42,922 nt of DNA from the IMG/VR virus record IMGVR_UViG_3300035703_000163, positions 1 to 42,922 of that record; one strand, given 5' to 3'. Under the pieces are notes generated by a model. It had not been told where the DNA came from. It was given only the letters and a program-made list of their open reading frames with translations, and did not search any database. This stretch comes from a virus. The number at the start of each line of letters is the position of its first letter. Positions within the stretch are counted from its first letter, which is position 1. The position numbers were made by a program, and so were the translations under genes. Positions 20,546 to 30,897 of the stretch are shown piece by piece.

Positions 20546-20642
20546 GTCTATCTGGCTGTGAGTGGGTGGCTGATAGACATCCTGTAAGGATGGCTTGTTG
20601 CCATCCACGAACCTTAGGGGGTAGCGAGGCGCTGTAAGCGCC
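20546..20642 (+). promoter_or_regulatory. Structured 5' leader of terminase mRNA
   Basis: GTCTATC 20546-20552 pairs with GATAGAC 20572-20578. CATCC 20578-20582 pairs with GGATG 20588-20592, but the same GGATGGC (20588-20594) can instead pair with GCCATCC 20600-20606, so two hairpins exclude each other. GGCGC 20628-20632 pairs with GCGCC 20638-20642. This resembles an attenuator or sensor leader; no T-run terminator is seen. Confidence 0.5.
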
Positions 20643-20686
20643 GAGCGATAAGGGGGATTTTATTATAAGTTTTTATAAGGGGAGTT

Positions 20687-22558
20687 ATGGCTGCAGGTAA
20701 AGGTGCTGAGCACCACAACGTTAAGGCTTTACGGGAAGCCAAGGCGAAGGTTCTAGAGTTCATCAAGCAGGGTCTGACCCTAGATGACGCCATCGCTAGG
20801 GCTGACCGCAAGCCAGATGTCATGAAGGTCTGGCGTCAAGATGCCGCCTTTATGAAGGCTCTTGAGAAAGCCCGCACTGAGGGTGAGAAGACCCTGAGCA
20901 TCGTAACGGGAGATGCTAAGTACAAGATTGGATTTGAGGAGTTCTCACGTGAGTTCTTGGACTCACCCATATTTCCTCACCACCGCTCCTGGATTGACAT
21001 CATCGAATCCCGTGAGCCAAGTTACATTCACTCTTCAATGGTCTACGAGCCTGCCAGCCCGAAGCGTTTACTTCTAAACGTCCCGCCTGAGCATGCCAAG
21101 TCGACAGTAATCACAGTCAACTACTGTGTCTACCGAATCGCCATGGACCCGAACATTAAGATTACCATCGTCTCTAAGACTCAGGAGCGCGCTAAGGAGT
21201 ATCTCTACTCCATCAAGCAGCGCCTCTCCCATGAACGCTGGGCTAAGATGCAAGCCGTCTATGGCTCGGCTGGGGGATGGAAAGAAGATGCGGATACTTG
21301 GAAGGCTGATAGGATTTACCTTTCTCGTGATTCTACCGAGAAGGACCCGACAGTGCAAGCGCTGGGAGTTGGTGGTCAGATTACTGGCGCCCGTTCGAAC
21401 CTCATCATCTTGGATGACGTCGTTACGACTTCAAACGCGCATGAGTGGGAGAAACAACTCCTCTGGCTCCAGAGAGACGTAGTTACTCGTCTCGGCGATT
21501 CAGGTAAGTTACTGATTGTTGGAACTCGTATTGCATCTAATGACCTGTACCGTGAGATTAGAAACCCTAACCACTGGACTGGTGGCAAGACTCCGTTTAC
21601 GTACATGTCCATGCCTGCTGTATTGGAGTATGACGATGACCCAGAAAAATGGGTTACACTGTGGCCCAAGTCTAATCTTCCCTGGGAAGGTTCGGATGAA
21701 GGCATCCTTCCCGATGAAGACGGTCTTTATCCTAAATGGAATGGGCCCGCGTTGTTTAGACGACGTTCGGAAGTCTCTCCGAGTGCGTGGGCTTTGGTTT
21801 ATCAGCAACAGGACGTCCAAGAAGATTCCATCTTTCCGCCTGCATGTGTCCAAGGTTCAGTCAACAGGATGCGCAAACGCGGCAAACTAAAGCCAGGCAC
21901 ACCAGGACATCCTGCTGAGCAGGGTCAGTGGTACACCATCATGGGTCTTGACCCAGCGATGACGGGTAATACTGCGGCGGTAATTATGACAGTTGACCGC
22001 CAAACTCGCAAAAGATATATTTTAGATGTTGAGAATATGCAGGAGCCAACTCCGCAGAAGATTCAGTCTTTGATTGAGGCATGGTGCGAGAAGTATCGCC
22101 CTCAGGAACTGCGTATCGAAATCAATGCGCATCAAAAGGCTTACGCCTTAGATGAGACACTACGTAGTTACCTAGCCTCGGCGGGGGTCAAATTTTCAAG
22201 CCAGTTCACTGGTAAGAATAAATGGGACACATCATTCGGTGTGGCTGCTATGTCAGGGCTTTTTGGGTCTATGCGTGGCACTTCATTCAATCACGACAAC
22301 CTGATTGAGATTCCTTCTCAAGATGGTTCAGAAGGCATCAAGGCGCTTATCCAGCAATTGATTACCTGGAAGCCTGATACCAAGGGTAAGACAGACTGCG
22401 TTATGGCTCTATGGTTCTGTGAACTACGGGCAAGAGAAGTTATCGGAACTACAAGAATCACTCAAAGTCACATTCCAAATAAATGGGCTACACCTCGCCA
22501 GAGTGCTACGCGGTACATGGTTAACGTGAACGATTACGAATTTGGCGAATACGAATAG
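20687..22558 (+). CDS. terL: Terminase large subunit
   Basis: 623 residues with AAGGGGAG upstream. The N-terminal about 70 residues look like a helix-turn-helix (GLTLDDAIARADRKPDVMKVW). The ATPase has a Walker-A-like NVPPEHAKST (131-140), with the adenine-binding region before it, and Walker B LIILDD (239-244). The nuclease domain starts with GLDPAMTG (D422) and ends with KTDCVMAL. It drives DNA into proheads and cuts concatemers. No separate small subunit is visible; the N-terminal HTH may do that job. First gene of the late operon. Confidence 0.93.
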   Translation: MAAGKGAEHHNVKALREAKAKVLEFIKQGLTLDDAIARADRKPDVMKVWRQDAAFMKALEKARTEGEKTLSIVTGDAKYKIGFEEFSREFLDSPIFPHHRSWIDIIESREPSYIHSSMVYEPASPKRLLLNVPPEHAKSTVITVNYCVYRIAMDPNIKITIVSKTQERAKEYLYSIKQRLSHERWAKMQAVYGSAGGWKEDADTWKADRIYLSRDSTEKDPTVQALGVGGQITGARSNLIILDDVVTTSNAHEWEKQLLWLQRDVVTRLGDSGKLLIVGTRIASNDLYREIRNPNHWTGGKTPFTYMSMPAVLEYDDDPEKWVTLWPKSNLPWEGSDEGILPDEDGLYPKWNGPALFRRRSEVSPSAWALVYQQQDVQEDSIFPPACVQGSVNRMRKRGKLKPGTPGHPAEQGQWYTIMGLDPAMTGNTAAVIMTVDRQTRKRYILDVENMQEPTPQKIQSLIEAWCEKYRPQELRIEINAHQKAYALDETLRSYLASAGVKFSSQFTGKNKWDTSFGVAAMSGLFGSMRGTSFNHDNLIEIPSQDGSEGIKALIQQLITWKPDTKGKTDCVMALWFCELRAREVIGTTRITQSHIPNKWATPRQSATRYMVNVNDYEFGEYE

Positions 22559-22565
22559 GACAACA

Positions 22566-24311
22566 ATGGCAGACATCAAGACTATTGCACGGCGTGTAGA
22601 CGCCATGAAGCATCGCGCTGCAGAGCGCGACAGCAACATGGCTAACATTCTGTCTGTGCGTAAGGGACGTATGGCAGAGGTATTCCCTGACATGTTCCCT
22701 ACAGACATGCCTAATGCCATGGTTGCTAACTTTGTAGATGTTGCAGCACGTGACTTGGCTGAGGTGCTAGCACCGCTGCCATCAATTAACTGCTCTACAA
22801 CTAACATTACCTCTGACCGTGCTCGTGCCTTTGCTGACAAGCGCAGCATGATTGCCAACAACTATGTTTATCACTCACGCCTACAGACCCAGATGTATGG
22901 TGGTTCAGACCAGTACTTCTCCTATGGTTTCCTACCAATCCACATAGAGGCTGACTGGGATGCAAAACTCCCACGTATCCGCGTCGAAGACCCAACTGGT
23001 GTCTACTATGAGCGTGACCGTTTTAATCGCCTTGTTGCTTATGCTAAGCGCTACAACAAGACAATCGGAGAACTCGTCAATGAGTTCCCAGAGTATGACC
23101 GCGCTATTCTTGGTCAGTTCGGGTACGACCAGAATCTAAACGCTGAGATTGAAATTATCCGCTACATGGATAAGAACGATATTATTCTCTACGTTCCTTC
23201 ACGCAAAAACTTAGTTTTATCACAGGCTAGAAACCCACTTGGCAAGATGACAGTGTTTATCGCTGAACGTCCATCTATCGATGGCTTGCCACGCGGACAG
23301 TTTGATGATGTGCTCTTTGTACAACTTGCTCGTGCACGTTTTGCTAACCTCGCTATGGAAGCGGCTGAAAAGTCAATCCAAGCGCCTCTCGTAGTACCTG
23401 ATGATGTTATCGACCTTCCTATGGGTCCTGATGCAATCATTCGTACTAACCAACCCAATGGTGTTGGGCGTGTCCGTTTGGACATTCCCGCTGCTACTTT
23501 CCAGGAGCAATCAGCCCTCCAATCTGAATTGCGTTTAGGTGCTCGATATCCTGAGGGTAGAACTGGAAACATTGACGCTAGTGTTATCACTGGTCAAGGT
23601 GTCCAGGCACTTCTTGGTGCTTTCGATTCTCAGATTAAGGCTGGTCAAACAGTCCTTGCTGAGATTCTGGAAGATGTCATCAAGATGTGCTTTGAAATGG
23701 ATGAACTCCTTTTCAATAGCGAAAAGAGCGTTAAAGGTGTTGCACAAGGTACGCCGTACGAGTTAAAGTATATGCCAAGCAAGGACATTAAGGGCGACAC
23801 TTCGGTAGAAGTCCGATATGGCTTGATGGCTGGATTAGACCCTTCACGTGCACTCATCTTCTCTCTCCAAGCGCTAGGCGCTGATTTAGTATCTAAGGAC
23901 TTTATTCGTCGTGAACTACCATGGGCTGTTAATGTCACAATGGAAGAACAACGAATTGAGATTGAAAAGATGCGCGATAATCTCACTGCAGCAATTACTG
24001 CAAGCGCACAAGCAATACCTGCTATGGCCGCACAAGGCCAAGACCCATCTAAACTAATCCAGAATATTGCTGACGTTATTGAACGTCGTCGTAAAGGGGA
24101 TAGTATCGAGGCTGCTGCGTTGGCAGTGTTCAGTCCGAAAGAGCCTGAACAACCGATGCAGCCAGAGATGGCTCCGCCAGGCACACAAGGCCCAGTTGAG
24201 CAAGCGCCCCCGTCCCCAGCGGCTCCTGGACAACCTTCTGGCGGAGCCCCTCAACCCCCACAGGGTGAGGCTTTACCACAAGGGTTAGGTTCTATTTTAG
24301 CAGGCATGTAA
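22566..24311 (+). CDS. Portal protein
   Basis: 581 residues from ATG 22566 (the frame is open to 22542 but overlaps terminase). It contains DRARAFADKRSMIANNYV, a GSDQYFSYGFLPIHIE strand, DPTGVYYERDRFNRLVAYAK and DVLFVQLARARFANLAMEAAEKS, typical of long portal proteins next to terminase. The C-terminal 70 residues are Pro/Gln/Gly-rich and disordered. It would form the dodecameric ring through which DNA passes. Position directly after terL is the main support. Confidence 0.85.
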   Translation: MADIKTIARRVDAMKHRAAERDSNMANILSVRKGRMAEVFPDMFPTDMPNAMVANFVDVAARDLAEVLAPLPSINCSTTNITSDRARAFADKRSMIANNYVYHSRLQTQMYGGSDQYFSYGFLPIHIEADWDAKLPRIRVEDPTGVYYERDRFNRLVAYAKRYNKTIGELVNEFPEYDRAILGQFGYDQNLNAEIEIIRYMDKNDIILYVPSRKNLVLSQARNPLGKMTVFIAERPSIDGLPRGQFDDVLFVQLARARFANLAMEAAEKSIQAPLVVPDDVIDLPMGPDAIIRTNQPNGVGRVRLDIPAATFQEQSALQSELRLGARYPEGRTGNIDASVITGQGVQALLGAFDSQIKAGQTVLAEILEDVIKMCFEMDELLFNSEKSVKGVAQGTPYELKYMPSKDIKGDTSVEVRYGLMAGLDPSRALIFSLQALGADLVSKDFIRRELPWAVNVTMEEQRIEIEKMRDNLTAAITASAQAIPAMAAQGQDPSKLIQNIADVIERRRKGDSIEAAALAVFSPKEPEQPMQPEMAPPGTQGPVEQAPPSPAAPGQPSGGAPQPPQGEALPQGLGSILAGM

Positions 24312-24321
24312 GGAGAATAAC

Positions 24322-24552
24322 GTGGCAACTCGCAAAAAGCGAATAATAACAGTAGACACCAACGAATACAATCGTTTGGAAATGTACTGTATCTGGCTTA
24401 ATGAGTTTTACACTTCTCTAATCAAAGCAGGCTTTAAGCATGACATAGCACTTGCACTTGTCACAGACAAGGACGCATATCCTGATTGGGTCAATTGGAA
24501 AATCCCAACAGACAATGATATTTCAAAATACATGGACGAAGACGAGGACTAA
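24322..24552 (+). CDS. Small conserved protein after portal
   Basis: 76 residues from GTG 24322 with AAGGAG upstream. NRLEMYCIWLNEFYTSLIKAGF is a strongly helical aromatic segment, then ALALVTDKDAYPDWVNW and an acidic tail (MDEDED). Similar small proteins follow portal genes in actinobacterial phages; function unknown, perhaps assembly. Confidence 0.7.
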   Translation: MATRKKRIITVDTNEYNRLEMYCIWLNEFYTSLIKAGFKHDIALALVTDKDAYPDWVNWKIPTDNDISKYMDEDED

Positions 24553-24553
24553 A

Positions 24554-24988
24554 ATGGTTAAAGAAGTAGTTTCGGGAGTAGGCGCTAACTCTAGCCGTAC
24601 CGATAAGAACCCTAGTTCTCGTGCAAAAAAGATACAGCGAGATGCAAAGATTGGTTCTGCTTCAGGCGGTCCTTATGGCTCACGCGCTGAAAATGAATCC
24701 TTGCAGTCAGCACAGCCTACTGTTGCAACTGGCAGCGCTGTAAGCCAAAATGCTTACCCAGAAATGAGCAAGCAACTTCCAAATATTTTTTCTCCAGGAA
24801 ACCCAGATGTTCCATTTACCGATGGAGCAGGTATGGATACTGCTGGACGTACACCACGCGACTTGGTAACTCCTAATTTGTCAAGCCCAGACCCAGGACT
24901 TGTTCTTATTTCTGCTATGTATGCAGCATCTCCTAGCCCAATTCTACGACGCATGCTAGAAGCGTATGACCAAGAGGGTATTTACTAG
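24554..24988 (+). CDS. Hypothetical virion-region protein
   Basis: 144 residues from ATG 24554, one base after the previous stop. The N-terminal 80 residues are polar and disordered (NSSRTDKNPSSRAKKIQRDA). The end is folded (PDPGLVLISAMYAASPSPIL, RRMLEAYDQEGIY). Coupled by TAGTG overlap to the giant gene. Possibly a small head protein or chaperone. Confidence 0.65.
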   Translation: MVKEVVSGVGANSSRTDKNPSSRAKKIQRDAKIGSASGGPYGSRAENESLQSAQPTVATGSAVSQNAYPEMSKQLPNIFSPGNPDVPFTDGAGMDTAGRTPRDLVTPNLSSPDPGLVLISAMYAASPSPILRRMLEAYDQEGIY

Positions 24989-27900
24989 TGGCATCAAAAA
25001 GCATAGATTTAGGAATTTACGAACCTAATTCACCGCAAAGTAGAAAGAGCGCAACTTTACTTTCAAATACGGTTTCTGACCAACTTGCCCGTATGATGGA
25101 ATATGAATTGCTCTCTTTTGACGGAAGTCAGCATTCTAACTTTGAATCTATCGTAAGAAAATATCCACACCTCAGCAAAGAGTCAATTGTGGCTCTTGTT
25201 AAGGCTGGAGCAAACGCTGATACTCCTGGCATTGACAAAGTTGCCAGTATTGATGGAGTAAATCAGGTTATGAGACAGGCTACTTACACCAAAACCCTGC
25301 CTTCTATGTTTCAAAAAGACAAAAACTTGTTTGAAAAGACAAGAGATGCTCTCTATGGTGGATTTAAAGGGACAACACGAGTAGGATTTGCAGCGCTTCG
25401 CTCTCCTTACGATTATTTTACTACAGTTTCACGCGATTTATACGCAGTCACACAAGGTGAAGACATATCTGCTGGACAAATTGTCAAGGATATGAACCCA
25501 TTAAACATTCTTACAGGCAAGACAAGCACTTTTGGTTCTCTAGTACAAGATATATTTGATGGTGGCGGCGTAAGCACTGGCTCTGGATTCTTTGTTAGCC
25601 CAGAATCACGCGTTGGCAAGCAGCAGGCTAAGGCTATGCAGCAGTTTGGAAGAGTCAACGGCAAATCATTTACTATCGGACGTGGTTCTTTAGCAACTGT
25701 TGGAGTAGACCCTAACAGCACAGCCTTTAAACTTGCATCTGGCGTTATTGACGCAGTTCTCAACGTTGGCTTGGACCCTTTGACATACCTTGGACCAGGC
25801 GCTCTTATTAAAACAGGAGTTGCTGGCAAAGCACTCATTAAAGCAGGGGTTAGCGAAGAAAAGGCAGCAAAGATTGCCGAATTTGGTATTGTTGGAGCAG
25901 CAAAACAGGGACGTAGACTTGCTGAATCTCGCGCAATTGCACAGTCAGAAATGGCTGCTCGTGAACTAAAAGACGTACTTGTTAGTGCTGATGAGAAGAA
26001 ATTACTCGACAGATATAAGGATGCAAAAGGCGAAATCACACGCGCTGTTAATAATACCTATAAGCGCGCAGAAGAAGAGTACCTAGAAGCCAATAGATAT
26101 CTTACAGAGGCAGAGGTATTGCAGTCTACTGCTAAGGCAGACTCAATTATCACTGCTGTTGACAAGAAGTTAGTTGCTGGAGTTGAGGCTCTAAACGATG
26201 CTAACGTTGTTAAGTACGTTGAAGATGTCATTATAGGCAAGAACCAAGACGAGTTTATCGATAGACTTTCACAGTTATCAGCGGATACAGACAACATTGG
26301 CAAGGCTTTTCCTGGCGCATTTATGGTAGATGAATTGCCAGAATTTGGCAAGATTGTACCTTCTGCACATGGACAAGATGAGTTTCTAGTATCTCTTGCT
26401 AAGCAAGGGGATATTAATGTTCTTGATTTGGCTAAAGACTATAGCGGACTTACAGCAAAAGAGGCTGCCCTAGAACTTACGCTACGTGCTCGTGTTTCTG
26501 ATGAGATAGAATCAATCATTCAAGTAGGTGTTCTTCCTAAGAAGACTATAGAATCCCTTAAGACAATACGTGGTTCAGGGTTTTTTGACGACCTTGCATT
26601 TGGAGATGGTATCCAAAATCTTGGTCAATTAATTGGTAAAGTAGCAGCAACCAAGAACACACAGGCTGTATCTCTTCTAACTAACATTATCGAAGACCTT
26701 TATAAAGTCGATGCTTTTTCGAACATCCGTTCGATTTACGGTGGTACTGGCGGAATAGCCATAGTATCAAAGGGTGTACTTGCTGCAAAAGGAATAAAAG
26801 TAAGCAGCACACTTGCTGATAGCAAGAACATTACAAGTATCGTTGATGTTCCTAAGTCACTTGTAGATGCAGAAGATGCAGTAATAAATGCTCAGGCTGC
26901 TCGTGATGCTGCCTTACTAGCAAAGACAAATCTAGATAAAAATCTTAAAGAAATTAAAGCGCTTAGGGACTATGCCTCTAAAGACCCAGACTTGGTTGCT
27001 AACATTGTTAATAACCCAGAGTATGCTCCTTTGCAAAAACTCATGGACCTTGAACTTAAAATAGGCTCAAGGGCTGCAGAAAAAGAATTCCTTCGCGCAG
27101 AAGCAGGTCTTGTTGATGGAATCGGCGGACCTCTTGCCCAGGATTTATCCAAGGTCAACAAGTTCCTTCTAGGAAAACGCTTTGCGGTTATTGCAAACAT
27201 TGTGGCAAAAGAAACCAGCGCATCTAAAATCTCTAGATTGTTTAACAACAAGATGGATTTAGCGGTTGCTGGTCAACTTGCTGATGCTCAGACAGGTGAC
27301 GAAGTACTTGCTATCCTGCGTACACACCTAGCAGACCCTGTTGCAGACCCACAGTTGGCTCGTAGCATGACACTTAGAGGCAAAACTGCCGCAGTGTCTA
27401 CCCCTATTATTAAGTCCGTAGTTGCTCCAGATGGCAAAGCAATCAGAGCAATCCAGAAATTAGATACGGCTATATCAAGAGTATACATTCGTTCAACAAT
27501 TCTACCTCTCGATGACCTTGATAGACTAGGTACAGGAGTTAGAGAATGGATGCAATCTGCAGAAGTTCCAGTTGAAGTTATTGACAAGACAATTGATAAA
27601 CTTATTAAAGCACAGGGTACGACAGGAAGAAGCATTAACACTGTCCGTGCAAAGATTATTGATGATGCTTTTCAAGAGACTCACAAGGCAATTGTAGATA
27701 AGTATGCTCCAGGAAGCACCGAGTTACTAGAGATTCTACAAAAAGAACTTAAAATTGCCGGTGATGATAGAGCGCTAATTACTAACTACGCTAACTCTTT
27801 GCGAGCAAACAATAAACTTCCTTTTATCGCTATGCTTGACGGAAAAGAAGTTGCCGCTACTGGAGCAGTATACGCACATCAGTTCCTTGATGATGTGGTA

Positions 27901-30897
27901 CGCCTTCCTGATAACGCTCATCTTGTTAAGGCAATTAAAGACTTTAAGCGTCGTGGACCACTATTGTCTACTCGTTCAAATCTAGATGCCTTCCAGGTAC
28001 AGGTTGGAGAACACTGGCGCACAGCGCAGTTGGCTTTCCGTATTTCATACATTATTCGTAACATAGGAGAGATGCAGGTTCGCCAGTACCTCTCAGGTCA
28101 CGACACACTTTTGAATCATCCTTTTGGATACCTTGCTATGATGGTAGGAAATCCAAAGGGAAATGCTATGCAGAAACTCCTATCTCGTTTTGAAAAGTAC
28201 AAAGACGATATCATGGATAATAACTTTAAGGACGCAGAAGCCGCAACCTTGGCAACAGAAGCCATGGATGAATACCTTGCGTTCATGGGAAGACAGATTT
28301 CACATGCTGACCCACGTTCTGCTGACGCTAAGGTTCGCGTTCTAGGTAAAATCTATCAGGTTGTAGAGTCTGCACACCCTAAGTTTAACGAAGCGTTCTC
28401 TAATACCTTATCTCGTTTCAGCGTAGACGACATGATGCAACTGGTTGCTAAGGCAGACACACCAGAAAAGCAGGCTAGTTTAGTTGATGATTTAATATCT
28501 AACAAGACTATTCGAATCAATGATGTCGATAGAACAAACGTTCTAAAAGAAATCTATGATGCATCTCGTATTTCAAGAGGAAATCGTAAGGTTTCTGACT
28601 TTGACGAGATATTCCTTCTTGATGGAACCAAGGGTTTTGTACCAGGAAACATCAATGTTACTGGTGTAAAAAACTGGTTGTTTGATGAAAACTCAACAGC
28701 AAGTTACGCAACAGCACTTAATGGCTTGATGGGTACAGGTCCTAAGGGAATCTACATCCGCAAGTTGCTTGCTGATGGAGTAGTAGAAGTTCCTTTGAGC
28801 GATGGTACTGGCTACGTATTACGTATGCCTAAGTACAAGAACTCTATAGACTTTGAAGAAGGTGGAAAAAGAGCCCTGAAATTTAGCCAGGAAGTCTCTC
28901 GCCTTTTCCCAGCAGAAGACATGCCTAACGCTAGCGCTATCTTTGCTGATACAAAAGCATGGCTCCAAGAAAACAGCAACGTTCTTAAAAACGGAATTGA
29001 CGGATTCTTTAGATGGGCAGCAAGAACAGAAAATCTTGTTAACTTCGGACCTGAATACAGAATGTCTTACTGGGACCACATTGGGCGTTATGCTCCAGCG
29101 CTAAGCCTAGATGATTTGTTGAAACTAAAGAAGTCTGCAGAAAAAACTCTTGCTCCTATCCGACTATCTAAGAATGGCAAGTTCATTCCAGTTGGAAAGC
29201 AGAATCAGACACTTAGAATTATTGAATCTGAAATTAAAAGCCGTAAAAAGACTCCAGATTTTAAGTCTTCTATGTCCTATGGAGATGCGCATGTCTTGGC
29301 ATCTGATACTGCTGGTAAAGCAACCAAGGCTTTGTTCTATGATGCAAGCAGAACGCTTGACTCTACAAACAAGATGCGTCTTATTTTCCCGTTCCTTCAA
29401 GCACACGTAAATACGCTTAAGACATGGGGACAATTGACAGCGAAAAACCCTATCCAGGTTTATAAGTTTTCTAAAGCGTTTGACGCTCTTACCAAGCCAG
29501 GCTCTGCCGCACTATATGACGTTACAAATACACAGTATGACGAGTCCCAAGGATTTGTCTACAAAGATGAATTTGGTGTTAATAGATTCCGCTATCCTTT
29601 GCTTGGAAATCTTATGGGAGCATTTGCTGGCAAGAACCTAGATGCAGCACAGGCTATTCAACTAACAGCACCCGTTGAATCACTTAACCTTGCTATGGGT
29701 GCAGTTAACCCAATGATGCCTGGTGTTGGTCCTGTTATGCAAGGTGCTTTTAAACTTTCTGGGCAATCTAAATCGTTTGGTCCAGCCTATGATTTCTTAC
29801 GTCAATGGATTTTTCCTTTTGGAGAAAAAGGCGCTTACGATATTGTCATACCAGCGTGGTTGAATAAAATAATTCTTCTTGGAATGAACGACCAAGCGGC
29901 TGTTGAAAAAGGCGTAAAGGGTTGGGCAGGATATCTTGCATCAACTGGTGATTATGGCGACAACCCATTTGCTGATGATACACAACGCAATGCTTTATTT
30001 GATAGAGCAGAATCAATGTCTCGAACAATTTCTGGTTTTACAGCAATATTCCAGAGCATTCTTCCTGCCACGCCTTCTCAAGAGGTTTTGTCAAAAATAA
30101 GAACAGATGAAGGCAAGTATCAGTTTATGGCTCATAGCATTCTATACAAAGCATGGAAAGACATAAGCGAAGAGAACGCTGGAGACTATGATGCCTCTGT
30201 TGCAGATTTTTCAGAAAAGTATGGTTTAAATAACCTAAGCGTTATTCTTAGCGGTTCTACAAAATCAGTTACTGGAACACAAGATGCTTGGTCATTTTTG
30301 AATAAAAATGGAGCAGTAGTTGGTAAGTATGCTAGCAAGGAAGCAGATATTGTTCCTTACTTCTTCCCTGGTGGAGAAGCGGCAATGGCTTACTACAACT
30401 GGCAGGTTGCTAGTGGACGCCGTGAGAAGTTATCAACCGCTGAACTTTCTAACGCTGCAGAAAACTTGATTTATAACCTAGAGAAATCACAGATTACTGA
30501 GAGACAAATTCTTGAAGGTCACTCAGATATCTGGTACACACAACAGGTTATTGAACTTAACAAGAAATATGGCGGAGAGCCAATTGAGTCTGTAACACCT
30601 GGTCGCGCTAAGGCTCGTGTTGATACAGTGGGTGCAGCACTTAATGAAGAAGCGTTTAAACAATCTCCTATTTACGCAGAAACAGCAGAGTTTTACTCAG
30701 AGTATTTAAGAAGAAAAGAAGTACTACAGCGAGACAGAGTTACCGTAGAACCTGATTTTGGAAGCGGATTCTGGCTTAATACTCAATACAGAAATGAGTT
30801 AACAGCATTGGGAACAAAGTTAATGCTTAAAAACCCTGAGTTCTCTCATATGTATTATTCAGTATTCGCACCTATCTTGAAAGAGCAGGCTAAATAA
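24988..30897 (+). CDS. Giant 1969-aa virion protein, candidate internal/ejection protein
   Basis: Starts GTG 24988, overlapping the previous stop. Long helical stretches (AEEEYLEANRYLTEAEVLQS, AARDAALLAKTNLDKNLKEI) alternate with folded parts (WRTAQLAFRISYIIRNIGEM; DASRTLDSTNKMRLIFPFLQ; hydrophobic LNLAMGAVNPMMPGVGPVM). The aromatic, membrane-interacting middle and the place between portal and scaffold argue for a protein packaged with DNA and ejected, as in short-tailed phages. A tape measure is less likely because no tail tube or tape chaperone genes are seen. No catalytic motif was identified. Confidence 0.7.
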   Translation: MASKSIDLGIYEPNSPQSRKSATLLSNTVSDQLARMMEYELLSFDGSQHSNFESIVRKYPHLSKESIVALVKAGANADTPGIDKVASIDGVNQVMRQATYTKTLPSMFQKDKNLFEKTRDALYGGFKGTTRVGFAALRSPYDYFTTVSRDLYAVTQGEDISAGQIVKDMNPLNILTGKTSTFGSLVQDIFDGGGVSTGSGFFVSPESRVGKQQAKAMQQFGRVNGKSFTIGRGSLATVGVDPNSTAFKLASGVIDAVLNVGLDPLTYLGPGALIKTGVAGKALIKAGVSEEKAAKIAEFGIVGAAKQGRRLAESRAIAQSEMAARELKDVLVSADEKKLLDRYKDAKGEITRAVNNTYKRAEEEYLEANRYLTEAEVLQSTAKADSIITAVDKKLVAGVEALNDANVVKYVEDVIIGKNQDEFIDRLSQLSADTDNIGKAFPGAFMVDELPEFGKIVPSAHGQDEFLVSLAKQGDINVLDLAKDYSGLTAKEAALELTLRARVSDEIESIIQVGVLPKKTIESLKTIRGSGFFDDLAFGDGIQNLGQLIGKVAATKNTQAVSLLTNIIEDLYKVDAFSNIRSIYGGTGGIAIVSKGVLAAKGIKVSSTLADSKNITSIVDVPKSLVDAEDAVINAQAARDAALLAKTNLDKNLKEIKALRDYASKDPDLVANIVNNPEYAPLQKLMDLELKIGSRAAEKEFLRAEAGLVDGIGGPLAQDLSKVNKFLLGKRFAVIANIVAKETSASKISRLFNNKMDLAVAGQLADAQTGDEVLAILRTHLADPVADPQLARSMTLRGKTAAVSTPIIKSVVAPDGKAIRAIQKLDTAISRVYIRSTILPLDDLDRLGTGVREWMQSAEVPVEVIDKTIDKLIKAQGTTGRSINTVRAKIIDDAFQETHKAIVDKYAPGSTELLEILQKELKIAGDDRALITNYANSLRANNKLPFIAMLDGKEVAATGAVYAHQFLDDVVRLPDNAHLVKAIKDFKRRGPLLSTRSNLDAFQVQVGEHWRTAQLAFRISYIIRNIGEMQVRQYLSGHDTLLNHPFGYLAMMVGNPKGNAMQKLLSRFEKYKDDIMDNNFKDAEAATLATEAMDEYLAFMGRQISHADPRSADAKVRVLGKIYQVVESAHPKFNEAFSNTLSRFSVDDMMQLVAKADTPEKQASLVDDLISNKTIRINDVDRTNVLKEIYDASRISRGNRKVSDFDEIFLLDGTKGFVPGNINVTGVKNWLFDENSTASYATALNGLMGTGPKGIYIRKLLADGVVEVPLSDGTGYVLRMPKYKNSIDFEEGGKRALKFSQEVSRLFPAEDMPNASAIFADTKAWLQENSNVLKNGIDGFFRWAARTENLVNFGPEYRMSYWDHIGRYAPALSLDDLLKLKKSAEKTLAPIRLSKNGKFIPVGKQNQTLRIIESEIKSRKKTPDFKSSMSYGDAHVLASDTAGKATKALFYDASRTLDSTNKMRLIFPFLQAHVNTLKTWGQLTAKNPIQVYKFSKAFDALTKPGSAALYDVTNTQYDESQGFVYKDEFGVNRFRYPLLGNLMGAFAGKNLDAAQAIQLTAPVESLNLAMGAVNPMMPGVGPVMQGAFKLSGQSKSFGPAYDFLRQWIFPFGEKGAYDIVIPAWLNKIILLGMNDQAAVEKGVKGWAGYLASTGDYGDNPFADDTQRNALFDRAESMSRTISGFTAIFQSILPATPSQEVLSKIRTDEGKYQFMAHSILYKAWKDISEENAGDYDASVADFSEKYGLNNLSVILSGSTKSVTGTQDAWSFLNKNGAVVGKYASKEADIVPYFFPGGEAAMAYYNWQVASGRREKLSTAELSNAAENLIYNLEKSQITERQILEGHSDIWYTQQVIELNKKYGGEPIESVTPGRAKARVDTVGAALNEEAFKQSPIYAETAEFYSEYLRRKEVLQRDRVTVEPDFGSGFWLNTQYRNELTALGTKLMLKNPEFSHMYYSVFAPILKEQAK

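Larger units (their letters stand above)
19855..20686. promoter_or_regulatory. Large non-coding control region between divergent operons
   Basis: About 830 bases without a convincing gene. The left half is GC-rich with repeated GCTCG and CGACGACGAC tracts. The right half (from about 20350) is AT-rich with repeated GTATTTAC, palindromes and promoter-like sequence. It must carry promoters for the leftward 221-residue gene and the rightward terminase operon. Individual elements are listed separately. Confidence 0.75.

Noticed and set aside
25413-26039. 208-residue minus-strand ORF in the giant gene
   Set aside because: Codon-antisense shadow; no ribosome site, opposite to the late operon.
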